The position numbers and the translations under genes are program-made. 64,000 nucleotides of DNA, from NCBI GenBank assembly GCA_014529385.2, contig CM043971.1:83964340-84028339 (forward strand). Direction: 5' to 3'. Positions 35,090-47,159 of this stretch are shown here, piece after piece (the first letter of the stretch is position 1; each line of letters opens with the position of its first letter). The DNA comes from Adiantum capillus-veneris (lineage: Eukaryota; Streptophyta; Polypodiopsida; Polypodiales; Pteridaceae). The notes beneath the pieces are model-generated. The model was not told the origin of the DNA. It did no database searches and worked only from the letters and a program-made list of their open reading frames with translations.

Positions 35090-36365
35090 TCAAATGATGA
35101 TATTTTTAACTGATGGTTTATTGCACAAGTCATCACCAAAAATTAGAGAAGGAATTTTGCATTGAAGAGAAAATCATTTTTGGTTTATAGTAGGAGCACT
35201 TTTAAGAAAAGGCAAAGATCAGATTATCAAGAGGTGTGTTCCTCTTGAGGAGAAAATAGTGGTGCTGCAAGAAGCTCACTTTGGAAATTAAGGTGGAAAA
35301 TTCTCAAGAGGTATCACACAAAGAAAGATCTTGCAAGTAAGACTTTAGGGGCCCAGTACATTGAATATTGCCCACACCTATGTGAAGGAGTATGTTACGT
35401 GTTAGAGGGAAGGTAAGACTTCAAATTTTGATAGGATGCATTCAAATTCCATATTGTCTGTATAACCCATTTTAAAAATGGGATCTAGAATTTGTAGGTC
35501 CAATTGAACCAAAACCCAAGAATACAAGGAACATGTATATTCTAGATGCTGCAGACAATTGTACTAAGTGGGTTAAAGTTCTTGCTTTTCATGATAATGT
35601 AGAAAACTTAATAGAAAAGTTCATGTATAATGATCAGATTTGGATGCCCAATAGAGCTTGTCAGTGATCATGGAGATCATTTCCTAAATCATTTCATTAA
35701 GTAATTTTCAGTGTGATCAAGGAACTCATCTCCTCAATCATGTCATTAAGGACTTGATCACATGTTGCACAAGAAGCCAACCACTTACCAAGCCAATGGC
35801 TAAGAAAAATGTTCCCACAAAATTCCATTCTAGATTTTGAAGAAGATAGTTTTAGAGAATATGACTCACAAGGACACAAAGCTGAATTCAGCATTGTGGT
35901 TATTAAAAATAACTTACAAGTAGCCACACACATTAATCCATTCAAAATAGTCTATGGACTAGAAGAAGTTGTGCCTATGGAGATTGTGGCACCTATCTTA
36001 AGGATTGCACTTTAGAATATGTTACCTTTAGAGGAGTCAATTCAACACAAGCAAAGGTATTTTTAACAAATTCACGAGGATAGGATAGTAAGTGCATACA
36101 TTTTTTAAGTTATGCAAAGAAGAAGACAAACTTGGCTCAATGAAAACCTTCAATTTAAGGTCTTTTCAATCAATGATTAGCTCATGCTATACAATTCTAA
36201 GGAAGATCCACATCCATGTAAGTGGAAGTTACGATACATTGGTCCTTTTAGGATGATTGAAGATTTGGAAAAGGTAAATTTTAAATTGAAAGATATGTAA
36301 GGGGAATTAATTGTTAACAAAATTGTGAATCAATTTAGATTATAGAAGTTAAAGATTCAATGTTC
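35090..36365 (+). pseudogene. gypsy integrase relic (Tat/Athila-like) with internal duplication
   Basis: The first recognisable part, near 35230-35300, is CVPLEEKIVVLQEAHFGN, the start of the zinc-finger domain. The core follows near 35490-35640 as FVGPIEPKPKNTRNMYILDAADNCTKW-like residues with the first Asp region, then IELVSDHGDHFLNHFIK (35645-35700) with the second catalytic Asp. This last motif is duplicated at 35709-35755. Further down come IVYGLEEVVPMEIVAP (35945-35995) and the GPF module, KLRYIGPFRMIEDLEKV (36224-36275). Many stops and frame changes occur. A copia solo LTR begins four bases after it, at 36370. Confidence 0.85.
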
Positions 36366-36369
36366 ACAG

Positions 36370-36424
36370 TGATAGGAAATATGACGTAGCTAAGTAGATA
36401 ATTGAGTAGATTATTTTCACACAT

Positions 36425-36475
<51 letters not shown>

Positions 36476-37093
36476 ACACATGATATACATGGTTCACCCA
36501 ATGTGGGCTATGTCCACGAGAAAGCAGCCACTCAATGGCTTTAGTACTTTAAACAAGAAGTAAGTTACAAAAGGGATTATACCCTTTTGGAGCTCCTGCC
36601 TTGCTTCACTCTCACCACCTCACATCAAGTTCACAATGCACCACAATGCTTCACAATCCATTTTTGTGTGTAGAAGAGGACTCCTTTTAAGCCAAAAGGG
36701 CTGCCCTCTCTCATGAGAAGCAGCCATGTGTAGCTACCCTTATGTAGACTAGTCCAAATCAGACCCTCCAAACCCGCCAATGTGTGGCCGCCCTTGAGAA
36801 GACAAGTTTGCCTTTGAAATCGGTCACCGGCCATTGAATCTGGCCATCGACCACCCTGGCCATTGAATTTCGACCATCGGCCAACTGCCCAAACGCTCAA
36901 CTGTTTTTCGACCACTTTCCGGCCGCCGTCCGGCCATAACATTTCGGTGAAGCCTTGGCCACCATGAAAATTTTGGTTTTTGGCGAGTGATTTTTCTTCA
37001 CGCACGATTGCTTCTCCTCATAACGGGGGCCTTACAAATGTGCGTTTTTAATACAAAAAAATACAAGGGGTAAATCACGCTCCATACTTTACA
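36370..37093 (-). mobile_element. solo LTR of the copia family
   Basis: This 724-bp block is homologous to the LTRs of the copia at 38513-44136 and lies in the same orientation. It starts TGATAGGAAATATGACGTAGC and ends TCCATACTTTACA. The flanks are CACAG (36365-36369) and CATAG (37094-37098), a target duplication with one later change. No internal sequence remains, so unequal recombination between two LTRs removed the rest. It has a GA tract at 36428-36473. Confidence 0.9.
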
Positions 37094-37098
37094 CATAG

Positions 37099-38507
37099 AA
37101 GCCCATATCATATGAACAACAAGTACATGTTTTAGAGGAATGGTTATTAGAAGGTCAATAATCAAAGAAGCCCATTTCAAAGGTGTAGGGATTAGATAAG
37201 CTTTACTCACAATGTGAGAAGATAGGGGGACTCTAGGTACTGCAAATAGAACACATAAAATTTGTGAGTGCTCAATAGCAAGCTTTAGAGCTTAATAGTT
37301 TAACAAGACATTTTTTCAAGAGAAAATTTTTGGAAGCATGGGTGTCCACTCACTCCTCACCACCATGCAAATTGCCACACTACGTATGGATATGAAAGAT
37401 CAGGGCATCTAAGTGAATTCATCATTCAATGAGACCAATTGGAGAACCTTAACACACTTTTCTCACAAGTGGCTCAACTCAAGTTTGAAGTTTTAGAGGA
37501 GGAATGTGTAACAATAAGATAGAGCTCACCAAGATTAGCAGCTATGAGTGCTATGGTACGGTGTAGATTAGTTTCCTTGAAAATTGAGGTGCAGATAGGA
37601 TAGGAGTTTCCTTCACGGAAAGGAGGTGAGTGCTTTGATAATGAGCATGAGTTCAAACATTATATAGACCTACCACATGAGGAAAACTAGGTACAATTAA
37701 ACTTAATAGGGCTTTGGGATTTTTCTAATTTTTCTTGGATACATTGAGCTTCAACCCTAATATTAGTGCCCAATTAGGACACTTCAACTGTACTAAGTGG
37801 TTAAAAATTAATGAGCAAAAACTTTCAGAGGCTTTGGTTGTAGCATGATTCAAGCTTCAATCGAGTATCTACAAGGTTGGAGGATCAAAAGGATTTTGGA
37901 GCTCCTACAACATCCATGTATTACTACTAATTGAAGGGGGTTGATATATTCAAAAGGGCTCAATCAAGATGGTACATGGAAAAAATGTGCTTATTAGTTA
38001 AGTAATTACATGTCAAAGGAGGCTTATGTCTCTCTAAGAGTTGCTAGAAGGGATTTCCAAATGAATTGGGTAAGATACTTGTACAAAGAATATTGCAAAT
38101 ATAGAGCTAAAGGACCAGAGAATTAATGAAAAGAAGCAAGATTGGTCCTTATTAGCAAGCAGTCTATACTCTTGATTTAATCCCTTTACCCTTACAAGTA
38201 GAACACGCGCACTAGACTTCACAAAAATAGAAACCTAAATTAGGAACTCCAGAATAGTGGTCAATAATGATGATAGGGAGGAGATGATAGTGATGAAGAC
38301 AAGAGAGGCAAGATGACCCAATTGGATGTAGAAGACAAGGACATGTTCAATGCATCCATATCCAAAGGAACAATGGAGGAATATCCAACATTGGGGTAGA
38401 GATTTTTCAGTAGAAAGAAGAAACTGTTCAACAAGGATAAGGAAGTTGTAGATAGTGTTCTAAAAATTTCTAACAAGTGTCAACTGAAGGGCCTTGCTGT
38501 GTGCCAT
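37099..38507. other. non-coding stretch between copia solo LTR and complete copia
   Basis: No coding domain is recognised. By position it may be 3' sequence of the gypsy integrase relic that ends at 36365. Confidence 0.4.
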
Positions 38508-38512
38508 GTAGT

Positions 38513-38596
38513 TGTTAGGAAATAAGACGTAGCTAAATAGATAATTGAGTAGATTACTTAATGGAGAGAGACAAATTTATATACACGAGATTATAG

Positions 38597-38687
<91 letters not shown>

Positions 38688-39371
38688 CACGATATACGTG
38701 GTTCACCCAATGTGGGCTATGTCCACGGGAAAGCAGCCACTCAATAGCTTTAGTACTTCAAAACAAGAAGTAGTTTGGAAAGGGATTATACCCTTAATGG
38801 AGCTCCCGCCTTGCTTCACTCTCACCACCTCACACTCACCTTGTTGCATCAACATCACACACTATGAAATGTGTGTAGAAATGGCCTCCTTTTATAGGCC
38901 AAAAGGGCTGCCCTCTCTTATGAGAGATAGCCATGTGTAGCCACCCTTGTGCGAATAAGTCCAAATCGGACCCTCCAATCCGCCCATGTGTGGCCGCCCT
39001 TGAGAAGACAAGTCCGCTTTTGAATTCAGCCACCGGCCATTGAATTCGGCCACCGGCCACCGGCCATTGACTTCCGACCACCGGCCACCGGCCATTGACT
39101 TTCGACCACCGGCCATCGGCCATTGACTACCGGCCACCGGCCAACCGAACGGTTGTTTTCCGACCACTTTCCGGCCGCCGTCTGGCCATAATATTCCGGC
39201 GAAAAAGAATATTCAGGCGAAAGTTGCCCCTGATTCTTGTCCGTGAAAATTTTGGTTTCTGGTGAGTGATTTTCCTTCACGCACGATGGCTTCTCCTCAT
39301 AATGGGGGCCTTACAAATGTGCGCTTTTACCACAGAAAATTACAAGGGTAAATCAGGCTCCATACTTAACA
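38513..39371 (-). repeat. 3' LTR of the copia element (859 bp)
   Basis: Colinear with the 5' LTR but 108 bases longer. The extra length is a longer GA tract (38597-38683) and additional copies of the CGGCCACCGGCCATTGA unit (39035-39145). A TATA box lies at 38888-38897 on the minus strand. Confidence 0.95.
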
Positions 39372-39386
39372 ATCTCCCACTTGGAG
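39372..39386 (-). promoter_or_regulatory. polypurine tract of the copia element
   Basis: The minus strand reads CTCCAAGTGGGAGAT immediately before the 3' LTR start. The decayed copy has the same sequence at the same place (about 22437-22451). Confidence 0.9.
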
Positions 39387-39431
39387 ACTGATCTTCAAAC
39401 CAAACCTGTGACTACTTTCCATTCTGACTTC

Positions 39432-42400
39432 TTATCCTTGAATGCCGATTGAAGATGAGCAAGAGCTCAACTTCTCCTTGTTGACCACCTTTGTAAACAT
39501 GTCTGCAGGATTTTCACTTGTATGCACCTTTCCTAGCTTTAGTTGTCCCTCTTCCAAAAGAGTGCGTATGAAGTGATATCTCACCTCAATTTGCTTTGTC
39601 CTTGAATGAAAGGCTGAGTTCTTCGCAAGATGGATAGCGCTTTGGCTATCACTGTACAAGACACAATTGTCTTGTTTGAATCCAAGCTCTTCTAAGAATA
39701 TGTGAAGCCACATAATTTCTTTGCTTGCCTCCGTCATTGCTACATGCTCTGCTTCCATGGTAGAAAGTGAAACCACTTTTTGTAGCTTTGAAGCCCAGCT
39801 TACTGCTGTGCCTCCAACCGTGAACACATAGCCAGTAGTGCTCCTTCAAGTATCTTTGTCACCTGCCATATCTGCATCAGCATACCCTTCTAGAAAAATA
39901 TCAGTTCCTCCAAAATACAAAGCATTTGTTGTTGTCCCTTTTAGATACCTAAGTATCCACTTCAGAGCTTGCCAATGCTCTTTACCTGGGTTGTCCATGA
40001 ACCTACTCACAACTCCCACTGCATGTGCAATGTCTGGCCTTGTCCAAACCATAGCATACATTAGAGAACCTACCGCTGCAGCATATGGAACTTTAGACAT
40101 ATAGGCTATCTCCTCTTGTGTCTTTGGACACATATCCTTCGTTAGTTTAAAATGACTAGCCAAAGGTGTAGAAACTGGTTTTGCATTTTGCATTGCAAAC
40201 CTTTCTAGTACCTTGTTGATGTAATCTTCTTGAGATAGCTTTATTGTCTTCTTCGTCCTGTCCCTTGATATTTTCATACCAAGTATCCTCTTTGAAGCAC
40301 CTAAATCTTTCGTTGAAAAAGATTTGGACAGCTCGTCTTTTAGGTCTTTGATGTCCTGCATGTTAGCACTTGCAATCAACATGTCATCAACATACAACAT
40401 TAGAATGATGAATTTCCCATCTCCCAAATTCTCCGTGTAGACGCAGTGATCCGAGTTGCATCTTGTGAATCCATGATCCAACATCCATCGATCAAACTTC
40501 AAGTACCATTGTCTTGATGCTTGCTTTAAACCATACAAGCTTTTCTTTAATCTGCTAACCATTTTCTCCTTACCTTTTACTTCATACCCCTTTGGTTGAA
40601 GCATGTAGATTTCCTCCTCTAAGTCACCATGAGGGAATGCCGTATTTACATCCATTTGCTCGAGATTTAGATCATGAGCACCCACAAGGCTTAAGACAAG
40701 CCTAATTGAGTTCATTTTTACAACAGGAGAAAATATTTCATTGAAGTCAATACCTTTCTTTTGAGAAAAACCTTTTACCACAAGCCTAGACTTGTACCTT
40801 TTCTTCCCACCTTCTTCTTCCTTCAGCTTGTACACCCATTTGTTTTGAAGTGCCCGCTTACCTTTAGGCAACTCAACCAACTCCCATGTTTGGTTGCGAT
40901 GTAGTGAGTCCATCTCCACTTGCATGCTCTTCGTCCATTCTTCTTTGGATTCATGTTGCATAGCTTCTTCGTATGATTCCGGCTCTCCAGAATCTGAGAT
41001 CAAGAGATAGTTGAAGGAAGGAACAAACCTTTCTGGAGGTCTAAGTGCTCTTGTAGATCTTCGGGGAATAGGTTGAGGCTCCTCATTTGGTTGACGTTGT
41101 GGCACATTGTCACCGTTTGCAGTCCTTGAGTCTTCACCGTCCTCAAGCTCCATGTACTCATCACCTGTTTCTTTTGTTTGTTTTCTTTCAAAGTAATCTT
41201 TGTACATATTTTGTTCGTTAAAAATTACATCCCTACTCCTTAAGATTTTACCATCTTCAGGATTCCATAGGTGATACCCAAAGTCTCCTTCTCCATAGCC
41301 AATGAAGAAACACTTTTTGGACTTTGCATCTAACTTTGATCTTAGGCTTCTATCTATGTGCATGAAATCCTCACACCCAAACACTTTGAGAAATGCATAA
41401 TTCACTGGTTTACTTGTCCATGCCTCTTCTGGAACTCCCCCATCCAATGCCGCTGAGGGTGACCGATTGATTAAGTACACATACGTACTTACAGCTTCCG
41501 CCCAAAGCTCAAGCGGTAGGCCTGCATGTAGCCGCATGCTTCGTGCTCGTTCCATGATTGTCCTGTTCATCCTTTCCGAAATCCCATTTTGTTGAGGTGT
41601 CCTTGGGGTTGTCCTTTGCCTCCGAATGCCATTGCTAGCACAAAAGCTTTCAAAATCTTGCCTGCAATATTCGCCTCCATTGTCGGATCTGAGGCATTTA
41701 ACCTTGGTACCTGTTTCATTCTCCACAAAGGCTTTCCACCTTTGAAATATGGAAAATACATCGGATTTATTCTTCATGACATAAACCCATGTTTTTCTAG
41801 TCGCATCGTCTATGAATGTTACATAGTACAATGAGCCACCAAGTGATGGTGTACTTGCAGGACCCCAAACATCAGAATGAACCAACTCAAGTTTTTTATT
41901 TTTTCTTTCATTTCCTGATTTTTGAAATTTTACCCTCTTTTGTTTACCATAAACACAATCTTCACAGAACTCTAAGTCCACTTCTTTCAAACTTGGTAGA
42001 AGCTTCTTTGTTTGAAGGATTTGCATTCCTTTGGCACTCATATGCCCAAGTCAGTAGTGCCACACCGCACTGTCAACTTCTGTAGTTGCTGCACAAGCTG
42101 AAGGTTGCGTGCTAACAGTACACAAGTAAAGTGTACCGACTTTTTCACCCTTGGCAACCACCAAAGATCCCTTTGAGATCTTCCACCGTTTGTTTCCGAA
42201 TGCAATGTTGTGACCTTCATCGTCCAATTGTCCTGTAGAGATCAAATTTTTGCGAAGAGAAGGAACATGCCTAACATCTTTAAGCTTCCATTCATTTTCG
42301 TTAGCAGTTTTGACAGAAACTGTACCTTTGCCGACAATCTCACAAGCTTCATCATCTCCCAAGTATACATACCCAAAATTACCTTTGGTGTAGTCTTGGA

Positions 42401-42549
42401 AATGTTGCTTGTGTGGTGTCGCATGGAATGAAGCCCCGGAATCTATTATCCAGGAATTAGACACATTGTCTAATGAGAGAATTAGAGCATCTTGCTCTAC
42501 TTTACCTGCCACATTGGCCTCCGATGTTGGCTTGTTGTCTTGAGACTCT
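39432..42549 (-). pseudogene. pol: copia pol (protease, integrase, RT, RNase H) with two stops
   Basis: The protease site SWIIDSGASFHATPH lies near 42455-42415. The integrase finger starts at VWHY, is cut by TGA at 42051-42053, and continues LGHMSAKGM to FCEDCVYGKQ. Counting from M at 42041, the integrase triad is D57, D120 and E156, the D-x35-E spacing. RT shows DVNTAFPHGDLEEEIYM, SLYGLKQASRQWYLKF and an intact YVDD (40383-40394). RNase H runs through YADADMAGDKDT, a TGA at 39846-39848, then STMEAEHVAMTEASKE and NPADMFTKVV, ending near 39432. Both stops stand where the family has arginine, so CGA-to-TGA changes are likely. All catalytic residues I can see are intact. Confidence 0.95.
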
Positions 42550-43321
42550 GTCTCCTTCTTCTTCTTGGACCAGCAATCCTTCTTGACGTGGCCCTTCTTG
42601 CCACAGTTACAACATTCAAGAACTGACTTTGTGCGTGACTTGCTCCGCCTTGAGCGATCACGACCCTTTTGGTTTTTGAACCTCTCCTTAAGCCTTCCTC
42701 TTGTTTCCACTGATAGTGTAGCACTTGATGATTCTCCTGTGCTTCTCCTTCGAAATCCTCGCTTAGGAGAACACCCACAACATCATCAAACTTAAGAGTA
42801 TTTGTGCCAGAGATAGAATTACTTATAGCCATCACAAGGCTGTCCCAACTATCCGGTAGAGATGATAGTATAAGGAGAGCTCGCACTTCGTCATCGAAAT
42901 TGATTTTCACTGATCGAAGTTGACTTATTTTTGTGTTAAAGTCATTTAGGTGTTCTGCAACTGAACCATTCTCTGCCATCTTTAGATTGAACAAGCGCTT
43001 CATAAGAAATACCTTATTGGATGCCGATGGTTTCTCGTAGAAGTCGTCAAGTGACTTCATCAAGTCCTCCGTGGTCTTCATCTCCGAAACATTGAAGGAC
43101 ACCGTTGACGCCAAGCTTAACCGGATTGTTCCCAGTGCCTTTCGATCAATGACAATCCATGCTTCATCTGCCATTGTTGCGGGCTTCTTGGCAAGACCGC
43201 CTAGTGGCAAATAAAGGTCCTTCTGGTAGAGATAGTCTTCAATCTGCATCTTCCAATGTTGGTATTTTTTGCCGTTGAACTTCTCAATCTTGAGCTTCCC
43301 TTCCTCCGCCATAACTCCCAC
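42550..43321 (-). pseudogene. gag: copia gag with one-base deletion
   Basis: The frame from ATG 43321 (or the ATG three codons on, 43312) begins MGVMAEEGKLKIEKF, followed by WKMQIEDYLYQKDLY. Then come LASTVSFNVSEMKTTEDLMK and LNDFNTKISQLRSV, the classic copia gag (UBN2-type) pattern. The frame is correct to about residue 187. A one-base loss near 42751-42760 shifts it, and the correct frame resumes as SATLSVETRGRLKERF. The zinc knuckle follows as CCNCGKKGHVKKDC (about 42611-42570). Because of the shift, translation from the ATG would run out of frame and lose the knuckle and everything after. Confidence 0.93.
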
Positions 43322-43370
43322 TCAATTCAAGGAATCCTTTCCTTGAGATAATCTAGCTACGAGCAAACCT

Positions 43371-43383
43371 TGCTCTGATACCA
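43371..43383 (-). promoter_or_regulatory. primer-binding site for initiator tRNA-Met
   Basis: The minus strand reads TGGTATCAGAGCA, the standard plant copia primer site. It is separated from the 5' LTR by two bases and lies about 50 bases upstream of the gag ATG at 43321. Confidence 0.95.
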
Positions 43384-43385
43384 GT

Positions 43386-44136
43386 TGTTAGGAAATAAGA
43401 CGTAGCTAAATAGATAATTGAGTAGATTACTTAATGGAGAGAGACAGATTTATATACACGAGATTATAGAGTAGAGAGAGAGAGAGAGAGAGAGAGTACA
43501 CACGATATACGTGGTTCACCCAATGTGGGCTACGTTCACGGGAAAGGAGCCACTCAATGGCTTTAGTACTTCAAAACAAGAAGTAGTTTACAAAGGGATT
43601 ATACCCTTAATGGAGCTCCCTCCTTGCTTCACTCTCACCACCTCACACTCACCTTGTTGCATCAACTTCACACACTATGAAATGTGTGTAGAAATGGCCT
43701 CCTTTTATAGGCCAAAAGGGATGCCCTCTCTTATGAGAGACAGCCATGTGTAGCTGCCCTTGTGCGAATAAGTCCAAATCGGACCCTCCAATCCGCCCAT
43801 GTGTGGCCGCCCTTGAGAAGACAAGTCCGCTTTTGAATTCGGCCACCGGCCACCGGCCATTGACTTTTGACCACCGGCCATTGGCCATTGAGTACCGGCC
43901 ACCGGCCAACCGAACGGTTGTTTTCTGACCACTTTCCGGCCGCCGTCCGGCCATAATATTCCGGCGAAAAAGAATATTCAGGCGAAAGTTGCCCCTGATT
44001 CTTGTCCGTGAAAATTTTGGTTTCCGGTGAGTGATTTTCCTTCACGCACGATGGCTTCTCCTCATAATGGGGGCCTTACAAATGTGCGCTTTTACCACAG
44101 AAAATTAGAAGGGTAAATCAGGCTCCATACTTAACA
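43386..44136 (-). repeat. 5' LTR of the copia element (751 bp)
   Basis: On the minus strand it starts TGTTAAGTATGGAGCC and ends TTCCTAACA. A TATA box, CTATAAAAGG, is at 43701-43710. The U3 part contains short tandem copies of CGGCCACCGGCCATTGA (about 43835-43910). A GA tract of 24 bases lies at 43473-43496. Confidence 0.95.
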
Positions 44137-44141
44137 GTAGT

Positions 44142-44579
<438 letters not shown>

Positions 44580-45275
44580 CACTAATTTCTATGTTCACAT
44601 ACCCTGGTTGTTGATGTTGATTTTGTCCTTGAAAGTTATGACTGTGACAACTTGGAAGCAAGAACTCAATCCATCCTCTTTGTATGGATCTTCTGATATT
44701 TAAACATCTTGATGAGAGTAGTGGACCATGGATGTGCTCATAATTAAGAAGTTAAATACTACAAGACAATGCACTCATCCTTTGCAAGAGAACAAACCTC
44801 TAGCTGTATATGAGCACTAACTCGGAAGCAAGAACTCAATCCATCCTCTCTGTATGGATCTTCTGATATTTAAACATCTTGATGAGAGTAGTGGACCATG
44901 GATGTGCTCATAATTAAGAAGTTAAATACTACAAGACAATGCACTCATCCTTTGCAAGAGAACAAACCTCTAGCTGTATATGAGCACTAAAAAATCAATT
45001 AACTATGTGAGAGTATACTAGTTCAACATAAGGCAAGTCATTGAAGAATGGAAATGTAGAAAAACATAGATAGTCAACACTAATTTCTATGTTAACATGC
45101 CCCGGTTGTTGATGTTGATTTTGTCCTTAAAAGTTGTGAATGTGACAACTCGAAAGCAACAACTCAATCCATCCTCTCTGTATGGATCTTGTGGTATTTA
45201 AACATCTTGATGAGAGTAGTGGACCATGGATATGCTCATAATTAAGAAGTTAAATACTACAAGGCAATGCACTCA
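44580..45275. repeat. tandem repeat, three units (third continues at 47041)
   Basis: Unit 1 (44580-44820) and unit 3 (from about 45077) start CACTAATTTCTATGTT. Unit 2 (from 44821) starts inside at CGGAAGCAAGAACTC. All contain TGATGAGAGTAGTGGACCATGG and CACTCATCCTTTGCAAGAG. Unit 3 is split at CACTCA by the solo gypsy LTR at 45276 and resumes at 47041 with ACACATCCTTTGCAAGAG. Units 1 and 2 thus show the target before insertion. Confidence 0.92.
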
Positions 45276-47040
45276 TGTCATAATAACTAATATCTAATTC
45301 TCCTAAATGATTTTCTCATGTTAAACTGATCATTTAATATGGGGAAGTGCTAGGGGAGAAAAAGCTAGAATATTGGTTAATCTGGCAGACTGGCCACAAT
45401 AGGGATCCAAAGGAGGGAAAATAGGGATCCAAAGGGGGGCCATCTACAAAAGAGCTATGTGCAACAATGGGCTTAAAAGACCCTAAGGTTAAGCCCATTA
45501 AGACTTCTAAAATGCTAAGGTTCCAAAAATCAAAGGTTGTGTCCAATGGTTAAGCTTAGGAAAATTGGATGCTTTGTGTGTGTGTACAAAATTCTTCATG
45601 GATCCTACAAAGGAAGGGGCGAGCCTTGCAAGTAGGGATGAGAGAGAAACTCACAGACACACTCACAAGCCTCCTTTACAAAAAGGGAATGAGGGACACA
45701 TGTCAACTCCCTAGCCCAGATGTCTACAAGGTGTATTCAAATCCTATTGGATGGCCATGGAGGTGGACCAATGAGAATTAGGCTAGAATAAATTTAGTTT
45801 AATTAGTTTAAAAACACTTAATAAAAGAACCGATAAGAATTAAGATCTCTAGAAGACTATTGGACAGTCTCCCAAGGAGTCCAATGAGCATTCAACAACC
45901 GAATGGCTTGCCTGATTCCTATTGGCCAGGAGACAAAGGGGTCCAATGAGAGTTTAGTTGCATTAATTAATTACCTAAATTTCTTACAAAAGGGGAAAGG
46001 GGGACACATGTCAAAAGGCTATCACTTATGCTCCTTAAATCCTATTGGCCATGGAGAGGTCCAATGGGTGGTAGCATGAGAAAATAGCAAGAGTGGTCGA
46101 CCAAGAGAGAGAGGGGGATGAATTTTCAAAGGAATTATTGCATACACTCTCACACAAGCTCATGTGTGAAGCAAGAAGACTCTCTCTCTCTTCTCAAGCT
46201 TTAATGGAAAACTTATCACCTGCTCCAAGCTTGTGAGAAGGGAGGCCTACACCAATAACTCTTGGCTTTGTGATGCAAATCCAACCAAGAGCCAAGCTTC
46301 AATGCATGCTCATCTCCTCTACCATGCTAATTACTAAGCTATTCTATGTTAATATGAGTGATTATGTTAGGAGATGTACATATTTCTCGTAAGACTACTC
46401 CTTCTTCCTCTCTATCTACTCTTATATCCTGCTAGCTCTCACCATCTTCAAAGGTGTGTGAAGTCTTGGGTCTGAGATTGTGAGGGAATTGATGTTGTGT
46501 TTTATAAGTGTTTGCTTAGTGCTTGAAGCTTCCATCTTCATTGCACTAGCTAGTTATTGAAGGAACACAAAGAATTGTATTGTAAAATGTCTCTCTTGAT
46601 GGGAGAAACCTATAATACAAAGCCTTTTGGAGGGGGGACCGGCTCCATGAAAATCCAATCCTCAATTGTTGTCAATAGCTTAATTTCTCTCTCTTTTGAA
46701 GTATTGTTCATGCCTAACTAACTAGGTGTTATGCTTTTTGTTGCTCTCTCCACCCAAGAACTCTTGTTATACTCATTAGGAATCTATTCTAATGAAATGC
46801 TCACTATGTTCATGCTAATTTCCACTAGACACAAGTTACTAGGTCATTATGTGAGGACAAGGGTCCTACGGGGCAAGGCCCAACCTAGGGGGTCAGGGAC
46901 CTAGGCCAAGGGCTTGGACTAGACCAGTGCGGACTGGGGATCCGCTTAGGGCAAGTGCTAGTAGCTAGGCCTATATAAGGGGCGGTAGGGAAGAGGATCC
47001 TATGTTCAATTACCCTAGGTCTTATACATTAAATGTTACA
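45276..47040 (+). mobile_element. solo LTR of the gypsy chromovirus family (LTR2)
   Basis: It begins TGTCATAATAAC and ends AAATGTTACA, like LTR1, and aligns along its whole length. The flanks are ACTCA (45271-45275) and ACACA (47041-47045), a 5-bp duplication with one later substitution. The undisturbed tandem units read ACTCA once. Without the nested 177-bp insertion and its target copy, it is 1583 bp. No internal gypsy sequence is present, so it is a solo LTR formed by recombination. Confidence 0.93.
46850..47026 (+). mobile_element. TRIM-like or solo short LTR, 177 bp, nested in LTR2
   Basis: The block begins TGTGAGGACAAGGG, ends GGTCTTATA and is flanked by CATTA on both sides (46845-46849 and 47027-47031). 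LTR1 has CATTA once at the matching place, so it is an insertion. It is GC-richer than its surroundings and has a TATA box (CTATATAAGG, 46971-46980) about 47 bases before its end. That layout fits a short LTR of a TRIM element. The end TA instead of CA is unusual; a nearby CA two bases on would spoil the duplication. Confidence 0.72.
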
Positions 47041-47159
47041 ACACATCCTTTGCAAGAGTAGAAACCTTTAGCTTTATATGAGCACTACAAAATCAATTAA
47101 AATGTGAGAGTATACTAGTTAAACATAAGGCAAGTCATTGAAGAATGGAAATGTAGAAA

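Larger units (their letters stand above)
38513..44136 (-). mobile_element. near-complete Ty1/copia retrotransposon (Tork-type)
   Basis: The element is 5624 bp, with its 5' LTR at 43386-44136 and its 3' LTR at 38513-39371. It is flanked by the perfect 5-bp duplication GTAGT (38508-38512 and 44137-44141). The primer site TGGTATCAGAGCA (43371-43383 on the minus strand) lies two bases inside the 5' LTR and pairs with initiator tRNA-Met. The polypurine tract (39372-39386) borders the 3' LTR. Gene order is gag, protease, integrase, RT, RNase H, as in copia. One frameshift in gag and two stops disable it. The LTRs differ by a few percent by eye, so it is not brand-new. LTR promoters should fire toward lower coordinates. 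Confidence 0.97.

Noticed and set aside
38836-39280. Open frames rich in WPVAGG repeats within the copia LTRs (also 43649-44045)
   Set aside because: They are translations of the GC-rich CGGCCACCGGCCATTGA minisatellite in non-coding LTR sequence.
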